Assembly: GCA_958510875.1 (NCBI GenBank)
Contig: OY294067.1
Location: forward strand, 196,971,401-197,035,400
Direction: 5' to 3'
DNA: 64,000 nt
DNA from: Endomychus coccineus
Taxonomy: Eukaryota > Arthropoda > Insecta > Coleoptera > Endomychidae
In this document: in pieces, positions 39,011 through 48,903 of the stretch
How positions within the stretch are numbered: the stretch's first letter is position 1
How the letters are laid out: each line of letters opens with the position of its first letter
The notes under the pieces: model-generated
Told to the model about the DNA's origin: nothing
The model's input: only the letters and a program-made list of their open reading frames with translations
The model's database searches: none
Made by a program: the position numbers and the translations under genes

Positions 39011-40021
39011 CCTACTAAAAAGCGCGTGTTTCATTTTCATTCATTTCAATAATATACATTCCCAAGATGATAATGTCTACACTATTATTCATTCATAACA
39101 ATAACTGAGAAAATCCAGTTCGATCATATTCAAATTAGCGCAGTGTTTGTTCGTCATTCTTAAATAAAGAATAATAACGATACATTAAAGTAATATGAGT
39201 AATAACTTGCTCCATTCATATAGGTTATGTGGTGTGTGATCACACCATCATCAAGTTGAATTATTTTCTTCTGCATTTCAGCTCAAGAGGAAAATCACGT
39301 CATGTTTCAAAATTTGTAGTGTTTTCAAATTATGTTTTTCCATACACATTTAGTATACGATTCAACTCCATATCATAGCTTTCTGCATGATTTTCGACTG
39401 CGGGTTTCTTTTCATTTTTTACTGTCAAGTGTTGATTCATTCAATTCATTCAGGTTCATACTTATGTTTTGCTACATTCAAACACACGTGCTCCATTATA
39501 TTCAAGACCAATCGTACGGTTAACAGATATCACACATATCAACTGTCCATAATGCAGTATTAAATTCATAACGATTTATCTAAATTGACAAAGTGAGAGT
39601 TCTGGCAGAACTTATTCCACATTTAATTATGAAATTCGTCAAAGAATACGGTGTACACGCCTAATGATGCTTCTCTGGCTCAGTCATACACATTTAGTAT
39701 ACGATCTGATTCATTATCATATTTCGAGCCTTCTGCATGCTTTGCGGCTGGTTTCTCAAAGACTTTTTCAAAACACTATAGGGACGAAATGTACCTCTAG
39801 GCTATTCACATCAAATTACTATTATATATAGTTAATTGTATCATGAATTTCATGAAATCAATTCCATGTTCATCGATTCATGCCTCATGTTCATCAGCTA
39901 TATAATTCGAACAAGAACACATGAAGTATCATGAGGTACCTATCGTATTTGTCGCAGAGATGTTACAAAGATATCGCTAGAAAATCAAACAGCACATGAC
40001 ATCATGACCGTTCGATGTTTC
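39011..40021. other. Non-coding stretch with a short direct repeat
   Basis: Two related stretches, 39339-39412 and 39684-39758, share acacatttagtatacgat, cttctgcatg and ggtttct. No gene is recognised up to the BEL LTR. Confidence 0.5.
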
Positions 40022-40690
40022 TGTTCGGTGGTGTGTTCTAGCGCTTCGTTCAGTGATTAATTGTGGCGTTTCTTAGGAGTGCAGAAAAAGAGAAGTGAAG
40101 CGAACATTTTCTGACAGTTCTATTTTTAAATATCTTAATATTGAAACCTTTCACTTCAGTAACGAGTTCAATTCATTATACAATTTCTTAAAATTAGAGG
40201 TTGTATATTTACATAAGTCGCATCAAGCATTGTAAGACAAGAATCATCTTCTCGCTGTCATTACATCGTCATCATCCGGGTATGCATATCTGATTGGAAG
40301 CCGCCAACACTATCAACCCTAGTGGCAGGGTTGCAGCAAAAGAGATCAAGGTCACTCCTTTCCTCTTCCAAAATAAATCAACCATTGTAATTTTTATCTG
40401 AAGAGTGAGAGTGGTTCCGACTTTTTGACGTATTTAACAGATCGGTTCATTAAAAATATTTCTGGATCTTTCCTCTTCACAATAAATAACAAATAATTTG
40501 TGCTTCATCTAAGCCGATACATTTTGCCATCATTCATCACTTGAAACAGCGTTCCTATTGAAAAAGAAACAAAGGCAACACTCATATTAAGCTGTTAGGT
40601 ACGCTTAAGTCATACATTACAAGATGACAGATACCTAACGAGAATAAGAAAAATATTTAACGTGGAGCTAGTATAAAAGGTTCAGTAACA
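40022..40690 (+). repeat. BEL 5' LTR and leader
   Basis: 40022-40180 aligns with 51655-51800 (shared words gtgttct, gcgcttc, aagcgaa, tattgaaac). The downstream LTR boundary and primer-binding site could not be fixed, because the partner LTR is truncated. Confidence 0.6.
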
Positions 40691-40705
40691 AGATTCGAAA
40701 CTCAT

Positions 40706-41604
40706 TTGAAGAAAATCTCCGGTACCACATTAACTGAAGAAACTGTTGTCGGATTAGATACTCGCTTCAATATTATTATATCAATTCTTTCAGAATATGA
40801 TACATTACGAAGTGAAATTGAAACTCTAGAACCTGTCGATGTAGATAGGCACAATGCCGAGCGATATGAGTTTGAAAGTGAGTATTTTTCGGTCGTAGTA
40901 CTCGTAAAAGCAAAAATTAACAGCGCACACGCGCAAAGTGCCACTCAAAATTCCCACACCACAACCAGAAGTGTTTCAAATACAAGTTCGTTAATGAATG
41001 TGAAGTTACCTGATATCAAATGACCCGAATTCAACGGTAGCTATGACAAATGGACCCTATCTCAGGAAACTTTTGACTCTCTCATTAATAATAATCTATT
41101 GCTTACCAATGCTTGGATGATTTCCAGAAACATTTCAGATCGTTGAGAAACGAGAATGTTGATGAATTAAATACCATAATAATTTTCCTCTTCAATTCTA
41201 AACTAGATTCCTCAACCCGTACGGAGTGGGGAATTTTCAACCAATCTAACGACACACCGAGAATTGATGAATATATAAAATTTTTAACTCAACGCTGCCA
41301 GCTCAAGGAGTCACTAGACAATGAAACTAATACTTCTCACCAACATAACCAATCGAATAAAAACTTTGAAGGTAGTCGCTCTTACTTTCGTTCATCTAGA
41401 AGCAATCCTCTATGTACATTATGTGGTCAAGTTCACTCTATCTATTCATGTAAATCATTCCCGGATATTCCCATAAATAGAAGATTTGCAGAAATCGAGC
41501 GGTTCAGACTATGCTCTAACTGTTTGAAACCTGGACACTCAAATCATGAGTGCAATATTCTTGTCGCTTCTGCCAAAGGAGACATCATAGTTTGTTGCCC
41601 TTGA
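40706..41604 (+). pseudogene. BEL/Pao gag
   Basis: The frame from 40706 has a helical N-terminus and LMNVKLPDIK. A TGA then precedes PEFNGSYDKWTL, the conserved L-P-x-(I/L)-x-L-P-x-F-x-G-x-x-x-x-W motif of BEL gag (DUF1759 type). After a gap and frame change, 41113-41604 continues with helices. It then has two zinc-binding stretches, CTLCGQVHSIYSC and LCSNCLKPGHSNHEC, typical of this family. About 300 residues remain of the usual 400 or more. Broken by at least one stop and one shift. Confidence 0.85.
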
Positions 41605-42149
41605 ATCGTGATAGTGTTAATACTGATAAAAACCAAAGCCATCGTCAAAATGAGGTTAAAATGTCACAAGATTCCTATCCTCATCCCGAATGGGAACCTA
41701 CCATGTCTGGCTCACTCAAAATTTCTGAGAGTGAGTGTACACAAGCTATGACCACACTAGTCAAATCTCATTCTTATACTATACTATCCACTGCAGTAAT
41801 TCATGTTTTCGACAAAAACGGTAGACCCATGAGATGCAGAACATTGTTGGATAGAGGTTCTCAGTCAAACTTCATAACCAAAAGATTATTCGACCAACTA
41901 TAACTACATTTTACCTCTTATAACTTGCCGGTTTCCGGAATAAGTCACAGTCTCATCAAAATTTCTAAACGTATTTTGATCAAAGTCCGAACCTTATGTT
42001 ATAATTATACGTTTGAACTTGCCTTTTCTAATCGTTGACAAGATTACCGGCTTAACGACACATCAAAAAATACCTTCATCAAAATGCCGAAGAATGTCTT
42101 GCTCGCTGACCTCAACTTTAATATTCCCTCTGACATTGATATGCTCCAT
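41605..42149 (+). pseudogene. BEL/Pao protease region
   Basis: TLLDRGSQSNFITKRLFDQL carries the BEL retropepsin motif. The family has D-(S/T)-G-S-Q-S, here D-R-G-S-Q, so the catalytic Asp is present but its partner residue is changed. A stop follows, then the same family text resumes in a new frame (ISHSLIKISKRILIKV) and runs to LADLNFNIPSDIDML. There the gypsy-2 LTR begins in mid-gene. The sequence resumes at 48904 with GAGIFFELL. Confidence 0.8.
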
Positions 42150-43611
42150 TGTAACCAACTCCCGCCCAAATGTCAAATTTTGGTCAAAGATCAGTTTGTC
42201 CCCTAAGGTTTCTATACGGTCCTTAGAAGACCTGCCTAGGTTTCTTACAAGTAAGAATGTCACAGTTCTTCTAGTTTAGTTTTGTAGTTGGTATTTGAGT
42301 AAAACTCTCCCTACAGAAGAATAACGTCTTTGCCTTGGATAAGATGACTCCAGAACTTTGTAGCTATTTATTACAAGAAATAAATCATAAACTATTCACA
42401 ATATATACAATTATAACAAAGAAAAATATGTATACAAAGTTTTCACTGTAAATGACAAGATTCATAAGACAGTGATATTCGTTCATCCTTAAATGACAAA
42501 CATTATTCGATTATTGAATCTAAATGATTCCGCGAAAGTATTTCACCACGATCACTATCAGCTGGTATCTCGATTAGGTCAATGTACCCTAACACGACGT
42601 AAAAGATGAAAATATCAGATTGTCCACTCTTTCATGAGTTCGACACGGAAATATGTTCAGTTGAGAGATGACCAAGCACAGGTGTACTACTCTGTCTCTC
42701 CTCATGACAATTTATTACCCTTCGGTTTATATTCCGGTTTGATAGGAATACGAAATCAGTGTTCGATAGAACATATTACTATTGAATTTTTCACGGAGAA
42801 TCACTAACTTGAAATTGAACAAAACCTCTTTACGAAAAATCTTAATTGTTAACTAAACTGGTATTCATCATAACATTCATGTGAAACGATTGTCAACACT
42901 GAATCGTTTCGTAGAATTGATTGAAAATTAAAACTAAAATTAATTTTTAACGGAATACACTAATTATATATGAACGGAAATTCCTCAATACATTTAGATG
43001 AAACGATTGTCAACACTGAATCGTTTCGTAGAATTTATTGAGAATTGAAAGAAAAACTGATTCTTTACGGAAAATATTATGAAATCATGAACAGAACGGC
43101 GCTTCTGAATATATTCAGGAAGAACAATCGTCATCCCTTGATTGTTTTCTAGAATCAACTAAATGAACTCAGGTTTTGAATAGTGGCGGAAAATAATAAA
43201 GAATTATGATATATTCAGGAAAACAATCGTCAACACTTTATTGTTTTCTACAATTATTGAAAAGTGAATTCAGCAACTGAATCTTCACGGAACATTGCTA
43301 ATTAACAAAGTCGAAAATATACTTACTCCGTTTATCGGACTAAATGGGAATAAGATTTTACTTTCGGTGTGTCGGATTATACTGATCCAGCTACGGCGAT
43401 CTCCTAGCAAGTGCTCTCCATATGGGAGACCGGGCTCCTTTCATATTCTGAAGTTGACACGGCATGTCATTGAGAATGTCTTCAGAATGCAGACTCGCTT
43501 ATCAGTAGCCTCACACTGCTGTCGTGTTTTTCTACACGTAGTGATCCGTTTATTTCGGTAGAGGTGACTTCCACTAGCGAAAACAACAATAAGTAACGAC
43601 GCTCCGTTACA
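42150..43611 (-). repeat. gypsy-2 left LTR (3' LTR), with hairpin array
   Basis: 1,462 bp. It aligns with the right LTR at both ends, but holds about 670 bp more, including the hairpin units at 42880-43265. Confidence 0.85.
42880..43265. repeat. Tandem hairpin units within the gypsy-2 left LTR
   Basis: Four diverged units of about 108 bp each carry an inverted repeat. GAAACGATT-gtcaacactg-AATCGTTTC is perfect at 42890-42920 and again at 42998-43028. Versions built on AACAATC...GATTGTT follow near 43120-43150 and 43215-43250. The arms differ between units yet stay complementary, at least in part. The other LTR lacks this block. Confidence 0.75.
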
Positions 43612-43699
43612 CACCTCCCTTTCCTCGGAAAAATTCTAATTTCATTGAAATTTTCCATCCAAATACTCCTGGTAAGTTGGCGTCTCCGTGCTGTCACAA

Positions 43700-44102
43700 G
43701 GCAGCCTGGCGCGGACGACGACTTTACCAGAAGGATCCCTAACCCGATAATAGCGGAATTTCTTTCGGCGCGGACGTTTACAAATATTCCTAATGCTAGT
43801 CTCAATGCTACTCATCCTAATAATGCCACTAATATTGTCTTTGTCACTCTAGAGCACTGGGTTATATATACTGGGATAGAAGTCTCTGCCTTCGGGGAGG
43901 GGTTGATGTTCGAGAGAAGATGGCCGGGGTCTGGAGGTATTTCGCTGGGCAACAGTGAATAATACAACTGGAGAATCAGGCCCGTGTCCGGTGTACGTTC
44001 GAATAGCTCCACATACTTCCGAACCAGCTGGAGAACGACCTTATCATCGTCCCCGGGAGTACGGAGAATTTTAGGGCTGCGAACCTGCGGGCTGGACGTC
44101 AT
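43700..44102 (-). pseudogene. Small open frame downstream of gypsy-2 pol, unassigned
   Basis: A 96-codon frame (44102-43812) starts MTSSPQVRSPKIL and contains VVLQLVRKYVELFERTPDTG and SEIPPDPGHLLSNINPSPK. After a stop and shift, a basic stretch (KRPRRKKFRYYRVRDPSGKV) continues to about 43640. Some gypsy lineages have a small extra ORF at this place. I do not recognise the family. It could also be the tail of pol. Confidence 0.4.
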
Positions 44103-44172
44103 ACCTGAGGGAATAACGAAAAAAATTAGTTCTTAGTTATTATTGTTATTAGATGGACGCCCTCTTTCAATG

Positions 44173-45170
44173 TCAAGGAGGACTACTACCGGAGACCGGA
44201 TCTGCGAATTTGGGAACCAGTTTTGCCGCGAATCCTTGCACCCCTAACGACAGCGGATAATCCCTCTTCATGACCTCATCTCCCACTCGCGGTATGCAAT
44301 CTTTACGTCTCAAATTATAGTGATGGCTCTGAACATTATAGGCCCTATTCAACTTGGGTTTCACAAAACTCATCACGTCTTGTAAGACATTCAATTACTC
44401 TTCATATACGGTGTGTTTGAAATTCTCTTTGCAAGCGTCGGGTTGTCCTTGAGCTTTTCGAAACAGCGTGCGTGGTTGTTCCAGTTCTCTCCCATAATTC
44501 AAGAAGGCCGGGGTGTAACCAGTGGAGTCATGACGTGCGATATTGAGGGCAAACATCAATTCGGTTAGATTCTCATCCCATTTTCGGTGATCGGATTCGC
44601 ACCTTTGAGGGACCATAGTTTTGATAACTTCATTAACCCTCCCTACGGGATTCGCTTGCAGTGTATAGGGAGGGGTCAGTTTGTGCAGTATGCAAATTCC
44701 CGTTAGGAAACTTTCGAATTGGTTGACTATGAACTGAGAGTCCTCATCATTGATCAGATTTCGGGGACATCCAAATCGCATCAATATCCTTTCCTGGAAT
44801 ATGCGAAGAACCGTTGTGGTATTGGCTGTTCGAATGGCTTGACATTCTACCCATTCCGTCATTTTGTCCTGAAACACTAGTAAATAATCATCAGCTCTCA
44901 CTGAGCGTCGTAAAAGTCTCACCAAGTCCACACTCATGACTTCATATGGCTGTGACACTTGACTTTGCTCCGGTTGTTGTTGCGAGACTTAATGTTTCTA
45001 ACATTGGGGACAATTACGAACATATTGCAAGATTTCTCAAAACATCCCTGGCCAGAAATATTTTCGGGCCATTTGAGCAATTGTTTCCGTAATGCTCATA
45101 TGTCCCGCGGTGCTTTCGTCATGACATCCATTTCAAATTCAAGGCCGCTCTTGTTTGAGAACGCATAATT
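44173..45170 (-). pseudogene. gypsy-2 integrase
   Basis: Upstream zinc-binding remnants are seen in shifted frames (ETIAQMARKYFWPGM, then YVRNCPQC). The core frame 44958-44395 reads MSVDLVRLL (first Asp), LINDEDSQFI (second Asp), then PPYTLQANPVGRVNEVIK (Glu) and the C-terminal ALNIARHDSTGYTPAFLNYG. The C-terminal DNA-binding part is 44394-44173 (YNLRRKDCIPRVGDEVMKRD). The D, D and E are in place, but the frame is cut twice. Confidence 0.85.
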
Positions 45171-45217
45171 TCCACGGCATTGTTCCGGTTTTTCCGACAC
45201 TTCTTTCATTTTCTTTT

Positions 45218-46480
45218 TCAACCAAGGGTCGAGACTTCCTGAACAACGGCAATTCCTGCTTCCTCTTTTTCTGCTTTTAGGGGTGCTCTACATAAGGTAT
45301 CGGCTAATCGGTCGAGCACACCTTCTCGATATACAATATCAAAATCGTATTGTTGGAGCTCGATCACCCACCGAGTCAATCTCTGGGAAGGGTTTTTCAA
45401 ATTGCGTAACCATTTTAGCATCCGCTGATCGGAGATATCGGTGAATAATGATCCTTTAAATACATTTGCATCTTTTGTATTCCAAAAAGAATGGCCAGAC
45501 ACTCCTTCTCCGTGACAAAGTAGTTTTTTCTGATGAACTCAAAGTTCTGCTGGTAAACCTTATTATTCCTGACCCATTATTTTCTGCGTAAGGGTCACTC
45601 CCAAACCATAATCGGAGGCGTCAGTCTGAAGGATGAATGCTTTCGAGGAGTCAGGGCAGGTTATTTCGGGAGCCTGTATCAGTTTTTCTTTAATTTTCTG
45701 GGAAGCTTCCTCCTGTTCAGCTAACCAAACAAACTTCGTTTCCTCATTTAATAGGCTGGTTTTTGGAGCCACAATCTTAGAAAAAGAGGGTATGAATCTT
45801 CTATAACAAGAGGCTACCCCTAAAAACCTCCGCAGTCCTCTCATATGTTCCAGGGTTTCATCTGCAAGATGGCTTCCATTTTATCGGGGTCAGGCTCCAT
45901 GCCTTCTTGGCCTACCAGATGACCCAGATAATTCAATTCTGGTTTGCAGAAATGGCATTCGTCGGGGTTAATCTGCAGATTAGCCAGTCTTAATCCAGCA
46001 AAGACTTTTCCCAAATGTGTCAAATGCTCCTCGAAGGGGTAGACGTTAGGCTCCATATCAGGTTCAATGACTCTATCCAGAAGTCTTTGAAATGACACTG
46101 GTGCTGAATGTTAACCAAAGGGCATCACCGTGAATTGATACACACCTCGGCCTGGTACGGTAAAAGCAGTAACCAGTTTACTATCTGAAATAAGCGGTAT
46201 TTGCCAATAACCCTGTTTCAAGTTCGAAGTGGATACATATCGAGCCTCTTCCAGTTTCTCTAATATTGCCGTGATAAACGGCAAGGGATATGCATCTTTT
46301 TCAGATTGGTCATTATTTTTCCTAGTCTATGCAGAAACGATATTTTCCTTCATTCTTTTAGACAAGAACGACTGGCGAGCTCCACGGACTACTGGATGGT
46401 TCAATGACCCCTTCTTTCAACATTTTGTCAACCTCCTCATACAGAACATTTTGCATAGCAGGATTTTGGAGTCGGTATCT
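45218..46480 (-). pseudogene. gypsy-2 reverse transcriptase and RNase H
   Basis: Frames in order: an RT N-terminus with VIEPSSSPWSSPVVLV and a stop; YVSTSNLKQGYWQIPL (the family has Asp where Asn stands); FTVMPFG; then 46098-45841 with SFQRLLDRVIEPDMEPNVYP followed at once by FEEHLTHLGKVF. The Y-x-D-D segment that belongs between these is missing without loss of frame. Thumb and RNase H occupy 45844-45218: GLRRFLGVASCYRRFIP, ILQTDASDYGLGVTL, WLRNLKNPSQRLTRW and VLDRLADTLCRAP. Catalytically dead on three counts. Confidence 0.88.
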
Positions 46481-46866
46481 TTCTTTAATCGGTTTAATTT
46501 TTCCTCCAAAAAGCCTGCAACCGTGCTTCCTGGGTGGTTTCTAATCGTATAATCGACTGTATGAGATCAACCCCTTTCTGCTCAATGGAGTCGAGAGTCC
46601 TAGGTCTGCTGAAGTTGATTGTCACCTTCCAGTGACGAATCAAATCTATTCCAATAAGCATTCGCGATACTATACCGGGAAGTACTACCAATTGACCTTC
46701 CTTATCCTGCGAGGCTGCGTTACATTTAATATAGTATCATCACTGTATTTCAATAATAGTTCCATCCTCTAAGCCAGCCTTCTGACAAGTGAGGATTTCC
46801 TAAATGTTTAGTTCCTTACAATAATCGGCGACGTCATCATTGATATAGGATTTAACCGATCCAGTA
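46481..46866 (-). pseudogene. gypsy-2 aspartic protease
   Basis: Near 46845 the minus strand reads IDTGSVKSYINDDVADYC, which contains the catalytic DTGS of retropepsins. A second piece (46691-46494) has VVLPGIVSRMLIGIDLIRHW, the G-I/V-D end of the fold. A stop and frameshift lie between. Confidence 0.75.
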
Positions 46867-48013
46867 TCAATTGAAGCGGACAACTTCCTTGACCCGATCT
46901 CCACCTCTGGGTGTACCCTCGGATCGGGCAACGCTTCGGCGTGCGTGAATACATTTCATGTAGCAGGCAATGGACTCAATGTTTCGACTTAGCCTGCCTT
47001 GTCGTCGGACGTTCGGACGTTTTCCTTCTGTCTTCCACAATTCTTGATAAACACGCCTTGTTTTCCAAATTGGGAACAAAATTTTCTGAAGGGACCCTTG
47101 CATTGATTGGAACAGCTGATGTCCTTTTCCTCCACATCTCCAACATATCTTCTGGGCCTTGGATCCCGTAGGAGAAAGAATCATGTTGACATCGCGAGAC
47201 GGGTTGGTGTCTTTCGGCTCCTTGGACGTCGCTCCAGTATGCACCAGTTCTTGCTCTACAATTTCATATTCTCCACATGATCTTTTCAATACGGCGAGAG
47301 AAGTAAAATCCCTGTACATATTGTCTCACATCCAGGCGGAGATTTTCATAAATCATTGATAGTTCTTCGGTTTTCGACAATACTTGTCCACGCCTGCATA
47401 AAATTTGCAGAGCAATCAGGTAGTCCTAAGAGGCCTCTTGCGGGCCCTGAACCCTTTTTATAATGGAATCCATGATGCCTTGGCGATAGTTTGTCGGTAA
47501 GATTTACAGTTCTTAATTGGCAATGAAGTCATCCCACGTGACCCATTGTCGGCTATTATTCCGGTACCACAATGAAGCTTGCCCTCTCAGCACTTCCAGT
47601 AATACATGAAGACAGTCTGTATCCTCAATTCCATACGATTCTTTCAATTCGAAAAATCGGTCCGAAAATTCTCAACCGTCCTCCTTTTCTTCAAAATGCA
47701 AACCCCATTCTCGTACCTGGTTCATAAGCTTAGAACGATCCCTATTGTTAGGGAGGGATGGAGAGATTTGAGACAATTCTCTTTCCGACGTGAGATTCGT
47801 ATTTCTTTCCTCATTTGTTGTTCTGAAATGAGTTCGGTAGTATTCCATCAATCGCTTTCTCATGTCATCTACTATTCCCATCACGTTGAGTCCGACTTTG
47901 AACAGTTCTACTTCCAGTTCTTCATTCCTTTTTATGTAGATCCAAGATACTCTACTATCCTCTATGGATCTAGAACCACCTCTTCCCACATTCGTTTTAT
48001 AAGGCAAAGACAC
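46867..48013 (-). pseudogene. gypsy-2 gag
   Basis: The N-terminus is 48013-47672. Next comes a capsid core in broken frames: LEVLRGQASLWYRNNSRQW, ILPTNYRQGIMDSIIKRVQG, then ILCRRGQVLSKTEELSMIYENL, all conserved in retrotransposon Gag. A knuckle CWRCGGKGHQLFQSMQG follows (47130-47080), where the final Cys has changed. The product would be the RNA-packaging structural protein. Confidence 0.8.
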
Positions 48014-48113
48014 AAAAATAAAATTTCCAGTTTTTTCCCAGGTTTTCTTCGGTTTTCTTCTCTTTCAAAGTCCCCTTTTGGAGCAACTTACGGTCCCTAC
48101 TCGAGCGCCATTT

Positions 48114-48903
48114 TGTAACCAACTCACGCCCAATAGACGAATTCTGGTGAGAGATTAGTTGTCCCATAAGGTTACGGTACGGTAATTAGAAGACCCACCC
48201 AGGTTTCTTACAAGTAAGAAGAACAGAGTTCTTCAAGCGTAGTTTCGTAGTTGGTTTTCGAGAAAACCTCTTCCTACAGAATAATAATGTCTTTGCTCTG
48301 AATGAAATGACTCCAGAGCTTTGTAGCTATTTATTACGGGAAATAAATAATCAAATATTCACAATATATACAATTATCAATAGAGAAAATTATGTATACA
48401 GAGTTTTCACTGGGAATGACAAGATTTATAAGACAGTGATATTCGGTCATCCCTATATGACATACAATTTTCGATTATTAAATCTAAATGATTCCGCGGA
48501 AGTTTTTCACCACGATCACTACCAGGTGGTATCTCGAATAGGTCAATATACCCTAACACGACGTGAGAAATGAGAATATCAGATTGTCCACTCCCTCATG
48601 GGTTCGACACAGAAATATTTTTACTTGAGAGATGACCAGGCACCGGTGTACTACTCTGTCTCTCCTCATGACAATTTATTACCCTTTGGTCTATATTCCT
48701 GTTTGATAGAGATACGGAATCAGTGTTCGGAAGAACATATCACTATTAAATTTTTCATGGAGAATCACTAACTTGAAATTGAACTTAATCCCTTTCTACT
48801 GTCGTGTTTTCATACACGTAGTGTAACAAAGTTTGATCCATTTATTTCGGTAGAGGTGACTTCCTCGAGCAATAATATTAATGAGTAACGACGCTTCGTT
48901 GCA
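48114..48903 (-). repeat. gypsy-2 right LTR (5' LTR), shortened
   Basis: 790 bp. 48114-48785 aligns with 42150-42815 and 48795-48903 with 43515-43611. The middle block with hairpin units is absent. Divergence from the left LTR is clearly larger than between the LTRs of gypsy-1, so this is an older insertion. Confidence 0.85.

Larger units (their letters stand above)
42150..48903 (-). mobile_element. Ty3/gypsy LTR retrotransposon (gypsy-2), old, inside BEL
   Basis: The LTRs begin TGTAACCAACTC (42150 and 48114) and end GTTACA / GTTGCA (43611 and 48903). The body codes on the minus strand: gag, knuckle, protease, RT, RNase H, integrase and a small downstream frame. The BEL sequence continues on both sides, so gypsy-2 is the younger of the two. 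The flanks do not show a clear 4-bp duplication (ccat before, aggt after), so the ends may have been modified. It is more decayed than gypsy-1 and unrelated at the LTR level. Confidence 0.88.
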
